NCBI GenBank assembly: GCA_023399465.1
Contig: JAEWPB010000122.1
Location: 1-45,770 of the forward strand
From: Pseudomonadota bacterium
GTDB taxonomy: Bacteria; Pseudomonadota; Alphaproteobacteria; Rhizobiales; Rhizobiaceae
DNA: 45,770 bases
Reading direction: 5' to 3'
In this document: positions 23,760-33,156 of the stretch, in pieces
Layout: each line of letters starts with the position of its first letter
Position numbering within the stretch: position 1 is the stretch's first letter
Program-made: the position numbers and the translations under genes
Notes under the pieces: generated by a model
Told to the model about the DNA's origin: nothing
Database searches by the model: none
What the model saw: the letters and a program-made list of their open reading frames with translations, nothing else

Positions 23760-24731
23760 TTACCAGCGCAGCAAAACCGCGCCCCAGGTGAAGCCGCCGC
23801 CCATGGCTTCGAGCATCACCAGGTCGCCCTGCTTGATGCGGCCATCGCCGGCAGCGACGGCAAGCGCCAGGGGAATCGATGCCGCCGAGGTGTTGCCGTG
23901 CAGATCGACGGTCACCACCACCTTTTCCGGGGGGATGCCGAGCTTCTTGGCCGAGCCGTCGATGATCCGCTTGTTGGCCTGATGCGGCACCAGCCAGTCG
24001 AGATCGTCCGCGGTCGTTCCGGTCGCGTCGAACGCTGCCTCGATCACGTCGGTGATCATGCCCACGGCATGCTTGAACACCTCGCGGCCTTCCATGCGCA
24101 GATGCCCGACCGTGCCGGTCGTCGACGGTCCACCATCGACATAGAGCTTGTCGCGGTGAGCACCGTCGGAACGCAGGCTTGCCGTCAGAACACCGCGGTC
24201 GGCAATCGTTCCCTGGCCTTCCGCCGCCTCAAGCACCAGCGCGCCGGCGCCGTCTCCGAACAGCACGCAGGTGGTGCGGTCGGTCCAGTCGAGAATGCGG
24301 GAGAAGGTTTCCGCCCCGATCACCAGCACCCGGCGGGCCAGGCCGCCGCGGATGTAGGCGTCGGCGGTCGCCATCGCATAGACGAAGCCGGTGCAGACCG
24401 CCTGCACGTCGAAGGCAAAGCCATGATGCATGCCGAGGCGGTTCTGGATGTTGACCGCAGTCGCCGGGAAGGTGTTATCAGGCGTCGACGTCGCGACGAT
24501 GATCATGTCGATGTCGGCGGACGTAAGCTTGGCATTGTCGAGCGCCGCCCGCGCCGCCGCCTCGCCGAGCGAGGCCGTCGTTTCACCCTCACCAGCGATA
24601 TAGCGCTGACGAATGCCGGTCCGCTGCACGATCCACTCATCAGTCGTGTCTACCAGCTCTTCCATCTCGCGGTTGGTAAGCACCTTCTTCGGAAGAGCCG
24701 AGCCAAAACCGCGAACCACTGAACGGATCAT
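23760..24731 (-). CDS. fabH: 3-oxoacyl-[acyl-carrier-protein] synthase III
   Basis: A 323-residue condensing enzyme that starts fatty acid synthesis from acetyl-CoA and malonyl-ACP. The catalytic triad is visible: C113 (AVCTGFVYA), H250 (VPHQANKRI) and N280 (LHGNTSAAS). The glycine-rich end (LEAMGGGFTWGAVLLRW) is typical. The ATG overlaps the plsX stop in ATGA, so the two genes are translationally coupled. Confidence 0.97.
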   Translation of the reverse strand: MIRSVVRGFGSALPKKVLTNREMEELVDTTDEWIVQRTGIRQRYIAGEGETTASLGEAAARAALDNAKLTSADIDMIIVATSTPDNTFPATAVNIQNRLGMHHGFAFDVQAVCTGFVYAMATADAYIRGGLARRVLVIGAETFSRILDWTDRTTCVLFGDGAGALVLEAAEGQGTIADRGVLTASLRSDGAHRDKLYVDGGPSTTGTVGHLRMEGREVFKHAVGMITDVIEAAFDATGTTADDLDWLVPHQANKRIIDGSAKKLGIPPEKVVVTVDLHGNTSAASIPLALAVAAGDGRIKQGDLVMLEAMGGGFTWGAVLLRW

Positions 24732-25795
24732 ATTTCTTCTACCCTTGCGCTGAGATCTTCCGGCCCCGCGGGGGGCAAGCGCTTTGCATGATAAATCTTC
24801 AGATCGTTTTCGATCTTCTGTGTCAGGTTGTTGCGGGCCATGTCGTAGCCGACGTCGACCGCAGCGGCAAAGCCTTCGGCATCCGTGCCGCCATGGCTCT
24901 TGATGACGATCCCGTTCAGACCGAGGAACACGCCGCCATTGACCTTGCGCGGATCAAGCTTTTCGCGCAGCAGGTCGAAGGCTCCCTTGGCGAGCACATA
25001 GCCGACCTTGGCCAGCAAGGTCCGCGACATCGCCGCGCGCAGATATTCGGCAATCTGCTTGGCAGTGCCTTCGGCGGTCTTCAGCGCGATATTGCCGGTA
25101 AACCCTTCGGTGACCACGACATCGACCGTTCCCTTGCCAAGGTCGTCGCCCTCGACGAAACCGCAATACTCGATGGTGTCGAGATTGGCCTCGCGGATCA
25201 TCCGGCCGGCCTCGCGCACGTCTTCCTGCCCCTTGACCTCCTCGACGCCGACATTCAGCAGGCCGACGGTCGGCTTGTCGATCTCGAACAGGGCACGGGC
25301 CATGGCGCCGCCCATCAGCGCGAAGTCGAGCAACTGTTGCGAATCGGCGCCGATCGTCGCGCCGACGTCGAGCACGATGCTCTCGCCCTTCAGGGTTGGC
25401 CAGATCGCGGCAATCGCCGGACGCTCGATATTGGCCATGGTTCGCAGGCAGAACTTCGCCATCGCCATCAGCGCACCGGTATTGCCGGCGGAGACGACAA
25501 CGTCTGCGTCCCCCGTCTTCACGGCCTCGATGGACCGCCACATGCTGGAGACGTAACGACCGCGGCGCAGAGCCTGGCTCGGCTTTTCTTCCATCGAGAC
25601 GGCGAGTTCGCAGTCATGGAAGACCGACTTCGCCTGCAGCTTCGGATACTTGTCGAGAATGGGCTGACAGTCGGCCTTGACGCCGAACAGGACAAAAGTC
25701 ACATCGGGATGCCGTTCCAAAGCCTTGGCGACACCGGGAATGACGACCTCGGGACCATAGTCGCCACCCATCAAGTCGATCGAAATTCTAATCAC
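24728..25795 (-). CDS. plsX: Phosphate acyltransferase PlsX
   Basis: A 355-residue enzyme that makes acyl-phosphate from acyl-ACP, feeding PlsY in phospholipid synthesis. Family marks: ISIDLMGGDYGPEVVIPG at the start, VVVSAGNTGALMA, VLDVGAT and VVVTEGFTGNIALKTAEG. It sits between DUF177 and fabH in the standard order and overlaps fabH by 4 bases. Confidence 0.97.
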   Translation of the reverse strand: MIRISIDLMGGDYGPEVVIPGVAKALERHPDVTFVLFGVKADCQPILDKYPKLQAKSVFHDCELAVSMEEKPSQALRRGRYVSSMWRSIEAVKTGDADVVVSAGNTGALMAMAKFCLRTMANIERPAIAAIWPTLKGESIVLDVGATIGADSQQLLDFALMGGAMARALFEIDKPTVGLLNVGVEEVKGQEDVREAGRMIREANLDTIEYCGFVEGDDLGKGTVDVVVTEGFTGNIALKTAEGTAKQIAEYLRAAMSRTLLAKVGYVLAKGAFDLLREKLDPRKVNGGVFLGLNGIVIKSHGGTDAEGFAAAVDVGYDMARNNLTQKIENDLKIYHAKRLPPAGPEDLSARVEEI

Positions 25796-25895
25796 TCGTC
25801 CCTGGTCCTTCCTCTTCGCCTTCAGGCGAATTTTCGGCCAAAATAGCCGTTTCGCCGCTGCTTACAACTGAATTGTGTCAATTACCAAGCGCGAT

Positions 25896-26459
25896 TTATT
25901 CCTTTTTCCAGTCCTTCAGAGCCGCAAAAGGCGAAGGCCGCGCGTCATTTTCCCCAGTGTCCTCGACATGGTCACTGAACGCCAGCCCCGCCTTTCGGGG
26001 ATACGGATCGATCGCGAGAGCCGCGAACTCGGTGACGACGGCGCCGGCGTCGATGGTATCACCGGTAAAGGTTTCCGGCACATCGGGACCATCGGGATCA
26101 AGCACCATTTCCCCGCTTTCATCGGTCATGATTCGGGCGAGCTTGGAACCTTCCGGAACAAAGATCTGGTCGACCGGTTCGTCGATGTCGGACGCGACCG
26201 GCTCGAGCGACACCACGCAGGACTGCACGATCTTCGCCTGCACGCGGCCGCGCACGCGGATGCCGTCCTTCTTCCAGCGATTGATCTGCAGCTCGGCGCG
26301 CAGTTCGTCGACTGCTTCCACGTTCCAGACCTTCGCCAGCGCCCGGCGCTCGCGCTCGTCCGCTTCGAGCTGCACGGAAACCGGGTTGGCGGAGATATGT
26401 CCCACCTTGACCGGATAGGAAAAGGGCGGACGGCCGCCCGCTGTATCGTCTCTCATCAT
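25896..26459 (-). CDS. DUF177 (YceD) family protein
   Basis: A 187-residue protein of the YceD/DUF177 family, with the conserved core RVQAKIVQSCVVSLEPVASD followed by the acidic DEPVDQIFVPE. Members in other bacteria are linked to 23S rRNA or ribosome biogenesis and lie beside rpmF and plsX. Here rpmF is absent between it and plsX, as in other alphaproteobacteria. It begins 7 bases after the chaperone gene's stop, so the two are probably cotranscribed. Confidence 0.9.
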   Translation of the reverse strand: MMRDDTAGGRPPFSYPVKVGHISANPVSVQLEADERERRALAKVWNVEAVDELRAELQINRWKKDGIRVRGRVQAKIVQSCVVSLEPVASDIDEPVDQIFVPEGSKLARIMTDESGEMVLDPDGPDVPETFTGDTIDAGAVVTEFAALAIDPYPRKAGLAFSDHVEDTGENDARPSPFAALKDWKKE

Positions 26460-26466
26460 TCGTTCC

Positions 26467-27006
26467 TCATTCGCCGGGGAATGGCAGGCTTGCCGAGCCG
26501 GTCGCGATCACGTCTTCGGACAAGGTCGCGAGATGGTTCTCGGCGGTCATCATCCACTGGGCGAGGCCTGTCATCGCCGGGCGGTCGTCGCCGCCTTGCG
26601 GATGGATGTTGCGGGCAAGCGCTTCGGCCAGAGCCGTGGCATCGCGACTGTCGAGTGCGGCGGCATAGGTTTCCAGCCGGCCATAGAACATCCCGGCCAG
26701 TTTCTTCATCCGCTTCGGCACGCTGGTATCGCCGATACCGAGCTCGCGGATGGAATAGTCGATGTCCTGGAAGAAGAAATCGACGATCTCCTGGGCGATC
26801 TCCTGCCCGCTGGTCGCCGACGCGCGGGTGCGGCGGAAGTACAGGATCATCACCACGGACAGCATTTCGAAGCGGCCCATGACGGTATCCGGCACGTCGA
26901 GATCGGTGAAGAAATACGGAACCCGGGCGGTCGTCGTCAGTGTCGAATACTGCCGGTCAACGATCACCCGGTTGTTGTTTCTTTTGCGGAACAGTCCGAA
27001 AACCAT
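26467..27006 (-). CDS. Ubiquinol-cytochrome c chaperone (CBP3 family)
   Basis: A 179-residue protein of the CBP3/UQCC1 family, which helps assemble the cytochrome bc1 complex by binding cytochrome b. Recognisable parts: ARVPYFFTDLDVPDTVMGRFEM, then QEIVDFFFQDIDYSIRELGIGDTSVPKRMKKLAGMFYGRLETY and the closing LAQWMMTAENHLA. The family's usual alphaproteobacterial place is just before DUF177 and plsX. First gene of the minus-strand run down to ihfA or merR. Confidence 0.92.
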   Translation of the reverse strand: MVFGLFRKRNNNRVIVDRQYSTLTTTARVPYFFTDLDVPDTVMGRFEMLSVVMILYFRRTRASATSGQEIAQEIVDFFFQDIDYSIRELGIGDTSVPKRMKKLAGMFYGRLETYAAALDSRDATALAEALARNIHPQGGDDRPAMTGLAQWMMTAENHLATLSEDVIATGSASLPFPGE

Positions 27007-27290
27007 CGATATTCCCAGAATTGGCCCACGGAACTCGAGTCTTCAGCGCGCGCCATGTTGCATGATTGCGAAAGCTGGTTTACCGAAGCATGCACGAAAT
27101 GCAATGCCGTTGTGCCTCCTGTCCCCGTGTCAGCCAAGCTGCGGCTTTCTCGCAGCAAGATGGCAAGCCTGGTGTCGATGAGTAACGGTGAACATTGGCG
27201 TGGCAGGGCCCTATTCCCCTGAATGGCCACATTGATGTGGATAGCGGTATGTCGAGTGCCAGTCAGGCGCATATTGTTACAGTGAGGGAG

Positions 27291-27788
27291 ATGTCGTTGA
27301 GCAAACGGTATTTCAAGTCTGAGATGAAATTTATCGGTAAGGCCACATTCGCTCTATTGATTGCCACCAGCACCCTGGCCGGCTGCAGTTCGACGGCGGA
27401 AGTTCTCAACAACGGCTATATCGTCGACGAGCAATCGCTGGCCCTCGTCCCGACGGGCTCGAGCCGCGAGCAGGTTATCCTGTCGCTCGGCTCGCCTTCG
27501 ACGACCGCCACATTCGACGGCGAAGTCTTCTACTACATCTCCCAGAAGCGCCAGCGCCCCGTCGCCTTCATGAAACCGAAGCTGATCGACCAGAGCATCC
27601 TGGCGATCTACTTCGACAAGGAAGGCGTCGTTTCCGAACGGGCGAACTACACGCTCAAGGACGGCAAGGTCTTCGACATGATCTCGCGCACCACCCCGAC
27701 GGGCGGTAAGGACCTCACCTTCCTGCAGCAGATCCTCTCGGGTGGCTCCGCCTCCAACCTGGCGAAATCGATCATCGGCGGCACCTGA
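27291..27788 (+). CDS. bamE: BamE/SmpA-like outer-membrane lipoprotein
   Basis: A 165-residue lipoprotein: signal peptide with lipobox LAGC (C32), then a SmpA/OmlA domain (GSSREQVILSLGSPSTTATFDGEVFYYIS and the later IYFDKEGVV segment). BamE is the small scaffold lipoprotein of the BAM complex that folds outer-membrane proteins. Start choice is uncertain: ATG 27291 has GAGG only 2-3 bases away, TTG 27297 has it at 6, and ATG 27324 gives the shortest form. Divergent from the bc1 chaperone gene; this pairing is common in rhizobia. A strong terminator follows. Confidence 0.85.
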   Translation: MSLSKRYFKSEMKFIGKATFALLIATSTLAGCSSTAEVLNNGYIVDEQSLALVPTGSSREQVILSLGSPSTTATFDGEVFYYISQKRQRPVAFMKPKLIDQSILAIYFDKEGVVSERANYTLKDGKVFDMISRTTPTGGKDLTFLQQILSGGSASNLAKSIIGGT

Positions 27789-27804
27789 TCGCCGCGACCA
27801 AGAC

Positions 27805-27841
27805 AAAGCCCCGCACGGCAGCAGCCATGCGGGGCTTTTTT
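27805..27841 (+). terminator. bamE: Intrinsic terminator of the BamE-like gene
   Basis: AAAGCCCCGCA / TGCGGGGCTTT (11-bp stem, 12-base loop) followed by TTTT, 17 bases after the stop codon. Confidence 0.9.
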
Positions 27842-27860
27842 GATGTCGTGAACAGAAGAA

Positions 27861-27889
27861 GGAGCCGGGCGCGAAAGACACGCCCGGCT
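27861..27889 (-). terminator. hppA: Hairpin terminator of hppA
   Basis: AGCCGGGCG / CGCCCGGCT, a 9-bp stem with a 9-base loop, begins 6 bases beyond the hppA stop. On the minus strand it is followed by CCTTCTTCTGTT, a pyrimidine-rich but imperfect T tract. Confidence 0.7.
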
Positions 27890-27894
27890 GATCG

Positions 27895-30030
27895 TCAGGC
27901 CAGCGCCGCCAGCAGCAGCAATGCGACGATGTTTGTGATCTTGATCGCCGGGTTCACGGCAGGACCCGCCGTATCCTTGTAGGGATCGCCAACGGTATCG
28001 CCGGTGACGGATGCCTTGTGGGCGTCCGACCCCTTCAGGTGCCGTGTGCCGTCCTTGTCGACGAAACCGTCCTCGAACGACTTCTTGGCATTGTCCCAGG
28101 CGCCACCGCCCGAGGTCATCGAAATCGCCACGAACAGGCCGTTGACGATCACCCCGAGGAGCGATGCCCCGAGCGCGGCAAAGGCCGAGGCCTTCGATCC
28201 CGAGATCAGCAGAACGCCGAAATAGACGACGATCGGGGCCAGCACCGGTAGCAGCGATGGCACCACCATCTCGCGGATCGCGGCCTTGGTCAGCATGTCC
28301 ACTGCCCGCCCGTAATCCGGCCGTTCCTTGCCCTGCATGATACCCGGCCGTTCACGGAACTGCCGCCGCACCTCCTCGACAATCGATCCCGCCGCCCGTC
28401 CGACGGCAGTCATGGCGATGCCGCCGAAGAGATACGGGATCAGGCCGCCGAACAGCAGGCCCGCCACGACATAGGGGTTCGACAGATCGAACGAGATCGT
28501 GCCGATATTGGCGAAGTACGGATACTGGTCGCCATGCGCGGCAAAGTACATCAGGTCGTTGGAATAGGCCGCAAACAGCACCAGCGCACCGAGACCGGCA
28601 GAACCGATCGCGTAACCCTTGGTCACCGCCTTGGTGGTATTGCCGACGGCGTCGAGCGCATCAGTCGACTTGCGCACTTCCGGCGGCAGTTCCGACATTT
28701 CGGCGATGCCGCCGGCATTATCGGTGACCGGGCCGAACGCGTCGAGCGCGACGATCATGCCGGCGAGCCCGAGCATGGTCGTGACCGCGATCGCCGTGCC
28801 GAAAAGGCCGGCCAGCTGGTAGGTGGCGATGATGCCGCCGACGATGACGATCGCCGGCAGCGCGGTCGATTCCAGCGAAACCGCCAGGCCCTGGATGACG
28901 TTGGTGCCGTGACCGGTGACCGACGCCTGGGCGATCGAATTGACCGGGCGCTTGTTCGTGCCGGTATAGTATTCGGTGATCACCACGATCAGTGCCGTGA
29001 CGATCAGCCCGACGATGCCGCACAGGAACAGGTTCGCCCCGGTGACATCGGTGCCGCCGCCATTGCCGATGCTTCCCCAGCCGACCGTCAGCGCGGTGGC
29101 CGCGGCAAGGCCGAGGATCGACAGCAGGCCGGTCACGATCAGGCCCTTGTAGAGCGCCCCCATGATCGAGCCGTTCGACCCGAGCTTCACGAAGAAGGTG
29201 CCGATGATCGAGGTGATGATGCAGGTACCGCAGATGGCCAGCGGGAAGATCATCGCGGTCTCGAGAACAGGCGTCCCGGCGAAGAAGATCGCCGCCAGAA
29301 CCATGGTGGCGACGACGGACACGGCGTAGGTTTCGAACAGGTCGGCCGCCATGCCGGCGCAGTCGCCGACATTGTCGCCGACATTGTCGGCGATCGTTGC
29401 CGGGTTGCGCGGGTCGTCCTCGGGAATACCCGCCTCGACCTTGCCCACCAGATCGCCGCCGACATCCGCCCCCTTGGTGAAGATGCCGCCGCCGAGACGC
29501 GCGAAGATCGAGATCAGCGATGCACCGAAGCCGAGGGCGACCAGGGCGTCGATCACCTCGCGCGAACCGGGCGGATGGCCCATGATGCCTGTCAGCACGT
29601 AGAAATAGATGGACACCCCGAGAAGCGCGAGGCCCGCCACTAGCATGCCGGTGATGGCGCCCGACTTGAAGGCGATGTCAAGCCCGGCGGCCAGGCTCTT
29701 GGACGAGGCCTGGGCCGTGCGCACATTGGCGCGGACGGAAACATGCATGCCGATGAAACCCGCCGCTCCTGATAGAACCGCGCCGATCAGGAAGCCGATC
29801 GCCTCGCTGGCGGACAACAGATACCAGGCGCCGATGAAAACGACGACGCCGACGATTGCGATGGTTTTGTACTGGCGTGTGAGATAGGCCTGCGCACCTT
29901 CGCGAATATAGCCGGCTATCTCCTGCATGCGGGCATTGCCCTGATCGGCGGCAAGCACCGATCGAGTTGCCCAGATGGCGTAGGCCACCGAAAGCAGCCC
30001 GCATGCGATAACGCCAAAAAGTATGGTCAT
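27895..30030 (-). CDS. hppA: K+-independent H+-translocating membrane pyrophosphatase
   Basis: A 711-residue, roughly 16-helix ion pump that couples pyrophosphate hydrolysis to proton export. The substrate-binding signature DVGGDLVGKVEAGIPEDDPR and DNVGDNVGD lie at 189-223, with a second aspartate cluster near residue 660. In GNTTKA (463-468) the lysine marks the K+-independent class; K+-dependent pumps have alanine there. Rhizobial HppA is reported to act in acid and symbiotic conditions. A monocistronic gene with its own hairpin terminator. Confidence 0.96.
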   Translation of the reverse strand: MTILFGVIACGLLSVAYAIWATRSVLAADQGNARMQEIAGYIREGAQAYLTRQYKTIAIVGVVVFIGAWYLLSASEAIGFLIGAVLSGAAGFIGMHVSVRANVRTAQASSKSLAAGLDIAFKSGAITGMLVAGLALLGVSIYFYVLTGIMGHPPGSREVIDALVALGFGASLISIFARLGGGIFTKGADVGGDLVGKVEAGIPEDDPRNPATIADNVGDNVGDCAGMAADLFETYAVSVVATMVLAAIFFAGTPVLETAMIFPLAICGTCIITSIIGTFFVKLGSNGSIMGALYKGLIVTGLLSILGLAAATALTVGWGSIGNGGGTDVTGANLFLCGIVGLIVTALIVVITEYYTGTNKRPVNSIAQASVTGHGTNVIQGLAVSLESTALPAIVIVGGIIATYQLAGLFGTAIAVTTMLGLAGMIVALDAFGPVTDNAGGIAEMSELPPEVRKSTDALDAVGNTTKAVTKGYAIGSAGLGALVLFAAYSNDLMYFAAHGDQYPYFANIGTISFDLSNPYVVAGLLFGGLIPYLFGGIAMTAVGRAAGSIVEEVRRQFRERPGIMQGKERPDYGRAVDMLTKAAIREMVVPSLLPVLAPIVVYFGVLLISGSKASAFAALGASLLGVIVNGLFVAISMTSGGGAWDNAKKSFEDGFVDKDGTRHLKGSDAHKASVTGDTVGDPYKDTAGPAVNPAIKITNIVALLLLAALA

Positions 30031-30219
30031 TTCGCTTCACCCTCCAATAGGGCCGGAGCGCACTACCCTCCCCGGCCGTGCATCCGCAGTCAGACCATTT
30101 CTCCTCCCAGGATCGTTGAGTCCCCCGCGTGGCGTCGAGATTGCGTGCAGGATCACGCTGCGTCAAGCCCCGCACCTTGCGCAACCGAAGCGAGTAGAGC
30201 TGCAACTGTCGGAACGGTC

Positions 30220-31446
30220 TTAGGCGGTGGAGCGCGCCTTGCTGCGCATCAGCAGCAGCACCAGCAGCAGGCAGACACCCGCCACGGGCCAGATGGCGAG
30301 GTTCATCACCGCCCATCCGAAGGTCGAAAACACCTTGCCGGAGGCGAAGGATGCGAGCGCCACGGTGCCGAACAGGACGATGTCGTGGAAGCCCTGCACC
30401 TTGTCGGCTTCCTGCGGGCGATAGCTGGAGGCAACGATGGCGGTCGCGCCGATGAAGCCGAAGTTCCAGCCGACGCCGAGCAGCACCAGCGCGCCCCAGA
30501 AGTTCCAGAGCTCGACGCCCATATGGGCAACGACGGCGCAGACCATCAGGATCACCAGACCGGCGGCTACCACCTTCTCCGTCCCGAAGCGGGCGATCAG
30601 CATGCCGGTAAAGAAGCTCGGCGCGAACATCGCCAGCACGTGCCACTGGATGCCGAGCGTGGCGAGGTCGGAGGAGAACCCGCAGCCGATCACCATGGCG
30701 AGCGGCGCACCGGTCATCATGAAGGTCATCAGCGCATAGCTGCCGATGCCGCAGATCATGCCGGTCAGGAAGCGCTGGGTCAGCACGATCTCGCGGAGCG
30801 GGCGGACCTCGCCGGTCTCGACCGAACCAGCCTTGGTGTTTTCAGGAAGCTTGAGGAACGACAGCACCAGCACACCGGCCAGACCGAGCGGCAGGAGCGC
30901 GAGGAAGGAACCGGCGAAGGTCACGGGTTCCAAAAGATCCTTCGCCCAGATCGCCACCTGGGCGCCGACGATCGCCGAGACGATCCCGCCGGCGAGAATC
31001 CACGAAATGGCGCGTGGCTTGTAAAAGGATGGAGAGGCATCGGCTGCGGCAAAGCGGATCTTCTGGTTGAAGCCGTTGGACGAACCGATGATCATCAACG
31101 AGGCGGCAAACAGCCAGAAATCCGAGCGGAAGAGCGCGAGCGCCGCAAGCACACCGCCGGTGGCGCCGAGCAGCGCGCCGACCATGAAGCTCGCCTTGCG
31201 GCCGATGATCCGCGATACGGTGGCGACGAGTACCGCCCCGATCGTAACACCGATGTTGAAGCCGGTCAGCGGCGCCGTCGCCAGCGACTTGTCTTCGCCG
31301 AGCATCTGGTAGGCGGCCAGTCCGCCAACCGCGAAACTCAGCGGTGCGAGCGACCCGAGGATCGCCTGTGCTGCGGTGAGAATGAAAACATTCTGGCGGG
31401 CGGAACGGAGCCGATCATCAATCCCGACTGCTTCGCCAACACTCAT
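30220..31446 (-). CDS. MFS transporter
   Basis: A 408-residue protein with about 12 membrane helices in two halves joined by a loop near residues 195-220 (LPENTKAGSVETGEVRPLRE). The G-R-K segment ISRIIGRKASFMVG after helix 2-3 fits MFS motif A. No substrate signature is visible. It starts 23 bases after the nusB stop and is probably cotranscribed with ribH-nusB. Function unknown. Confidence 0.88.
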   Translation of the reverse strand: MSVGEAVGIDDRLRSARQNVFILTAAQAILGSLAPLSFAVGGLAAYQMLGEDKSLATAPLTGFNIGVTIGAVLVATVSRIIGRKASFMVGALLGATGGVLAALALFRSDFWLFAASLMIIGSSNGFNQKIRFAAADASPSFYKPRAISWILAGGIVSAIVGAQVAIWAKDLLEPVTFAGSFLALLPLGLAGVLVLSFLKLPENTKAGSVETGEVRPLREIVLTQRFLTGMICGIGSYALMTFMMTGAPLAMVIGCGFSSDLATLGIQWHVLAMFAPSFFTGMLIARFGTEKVVAAGLVILMVCAVVAHMGVELWNFWGALVLLGVGWNFGFIGATAIVASSYRPQEADKVQGFHDIVLFGTVALASFASGKVFSTFGWAVMNLAIWPVAGVCLLLVLLLMRSKARSTA

Positions 31447-31469
31447 AACGCCCCTGCCCGGTCAGATTT

Positions 31470-31958
31470 TCAAGGTTTTTTCGCCGGGCCCCTGATCTGC
31501 TTGGCGATGCGGTCAAGAACCGCATTCACCAGCTTGGGCTCGTCGTTTTCAAAGAAGGCCTGGGCGATCTCGACATATTCCGTGACGATCACCGCGACGG
31601 GAATATCCTTGCGCTCCAGCAGTTCGAAAGTGCCTGCACGAAGAATGGCGCGTACCGTGCTGTCGAGACGCGACAGCGCCCAGCTGTCCTGCAGCGCGGC
31701 ATCGATCATCGGATCGAGCTTGCGCTGTTCGCGCACCACGCCGGCGACGATCGAGCGGAACCAGGACGCATCCGCCTTGAGATAGGTTTCGCCGTCAAGC
31801 TCCTGGCCGAGGCGATGGGCCTCGTATTCAGCGACGACTTCGAGAACCCCGGAGCCGCCGATATCCATCTGATACAGCGCCTGAACAGCCGCGAGACGGG
31901 CGGCGCCGCGCTGGTTGGCGGGCTTCACCCCGTGGTTCGGTACTTCCTGCTTCGTCAT
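31470..31958 (-). CDS. nusB: Transcription antitermination protein NusB
   Basis: A 162-residue all-helical protein that binds boxA RNA with NusE (S10) to prevent premature termination in rRNA operons. Family blocks: RGAARLAAVQALYQMDIGG near the start and the end LSRLDSTVRAILRAGTFELL, IPVAVIVTEYVEIAQAFFE and PKLVNAVLDRIAKQ. It lies 5 bases after ribH, the common bacterial pairing. Confidence 0.96.
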   Translation of the reverse strand: MTKQEVPNHGVKPANQRGAARLAAVQALYQMDIGGSGVLEVVAEYEAHRLGQELDGETYLKADASWFRSIVAGVVREQRKLDPMIDAALQDSWALSRLDSTVRAILRAGTFELLERKDIPVAVIVTEYVEIAQAFFENDEPKLVNAVLDRIAKQIRGPAKKP

Positions 31959-31963
31959 TTCCT

Positions 31964-32419
31964 TCAGCCGCCCAGTTTGTTCTTCAGCTCAATCATGGTG
32001 AGCGCCGCGCGAGCGGCAAAGCCCCCCTTGTCGCCTTCCGTCCGGCGCGCCCGAGCCCAGGCCTGCAAATCATTCTCGACTGTCAGGATGCCGTTGCCGA
32101 TCGGCAACGATTCGCTGACCGCTAGATCCATCAGAGCCCGCGACGACTCGTTGGAAACGATATCGAAATGATAGGTCTCGCCACGAATGACCATGCCGAG
32201 CGCGACAAAACCATCATACTCCACGCCGCCGTTGTCGGCACCATCAAGAGCCATCGAAATCGCCGCCGGAATCTCCAGTGCGCCGGGAACGGTGACGATA
32301 TCATAAGTGGCATTGGCGGCATCAAGCGCGGTCTTCGCGCCATCGAGCAAAGCGTCAGCCATATCGTCATAGAAGCGAGCTTCGACGATCAAGAGGTGCG
32401 GTGCAGACTTCTTCGACAT
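31964..32419 (-). CDS. ribH: 6,7-dimethyl-8-ribityllumazine synthase
   Basis: A 151-residue enzyme that condenses the ribityl pyrimidine with the four-carbon unit, the penultimate step of riboflavin synthesis. Conserved parts: LIVEARFYDDMADALLDGA, VPGALEIPAA, FVALGMVIRGETYHFD with the catalytic histidine, and LPIGNGILTVEN. The gene leads a ribH-nusB(-MFS) unit, cut off from ribE by the plus-strand cupin and GNAT genes. Confidence 0.96.
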   Translation of the reverse strand: MSKKSAPHLLIVEARFYDDMADALLDGAKTALDAANATYDIVTVPGALEIPAAISMALDGADNGGVEYDGFVALGMVIRGETYHFDIVSNESSRALMDLAVSESLPIGNGILTVENDLQAWARARRTEGDKGGFAARAALTMIELKNKLGG

Positions 32420-32613
32420 GGGAACACTCCGGATGGAAAGAGGGAGGGGCTGATCGCAGCCGGACAGGCGGCGGTCAAACCATGACCGGCGACGCTTGGC
32501 AAGTGGTTTTCCGTCAATCGCGACGAAATGGCGTTTTTTGACGACCGGGCGATTGAAAATCCTGAAGCGATGCTACTCATTAGGTGCAGGAGCCGTTGAA
32601 GAGGATCATCGAC

Positions 32614-33117
32614 ATGTCTCAATCGACGAAGACGACCATCAATATCGGCGAACTCGAACTCGATCACTGGACCCAAGGGACCTTCTATGAAGGCCGCGAC
32701 ACCTCGTTCGGCGCCCTCCTCGGACTGAAGGACCTCGGGATCGGCTACAGCGAGGTACCGCCCGGAAAAGCGCGCTGCCCGTTCCACAACCACCATGCCG
32801 AGGAAGAACTCTTCATCATCCTTGAAGGCAGCGGCGAGTATCGCATCGGCGAGCGACGCCTGCCAGTCAGGAAGGGGGACGTGCTCGGTGCCCCGGCCGG
32901 AGGCCCGGATACCGCGCACCAGATCATCAACACCGGCGAAGAAGCGCTGAAATACCTGAGCATTTCCACCAATGCGCCGACCGAAATTTGCGAGTATCCC
33001 GATTCCGGCAAGTTCCTTGCGAAGACCCGGCCGGAAATCGGTGGCAAGGCGAACTTTCGTTTCCTCGGGCGGGAAAGTGCCTCGGCGGACTACTGGGATG
33101 GCGAGCCGGGAGCATGA
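32614..33117 (+). CDS. Cupin-domain protein
   Basis: A 167-residue single cupin barrel. Metal-binding motif 1 is seen as PFHNHHAEEELFIILEG and motif 2 as APAGGPDTAHQI. Size and layout are those of small cupins annotated as sugar or auxin-like binding proteins; no reaction can be named. GAGG lies about 10 bases before the ATG at 32614; a GTG at 32584 is possible. Its neighbour on the same strand is a GNAT gene, 39 bases on. Confidence 0.85.
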   Translation: MSQSTKTTINIGELELDHWTQGTFYEGRDTSFGALLGLKDLGIGYSEVPPGKARCPFHNHHAEEELFIILEGSGEYRIGERRLPVRKGDVLGAPAGGPDTAHQIINTGEEALKYLSISTNAPTEICEYPDSGKFLAKTRPEIGGKANFRFLGRESASADYWDGEPGA

Positions 33118-33156
33118 TGGCCGGGATTGCAACGCAACGAAATGGCTGGAGCATGC

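Noticed and set aside
28534..29643. 369-codon open frame on the plus strand
   Set aside because: Antisense to hppA with only charged low-complexity sequence.
32420..32613. FMN riboswitch before ribH
   Set aside because: The conserved RFN helices (such as the GGGGCAGGG start) are not recognisable in this interval.
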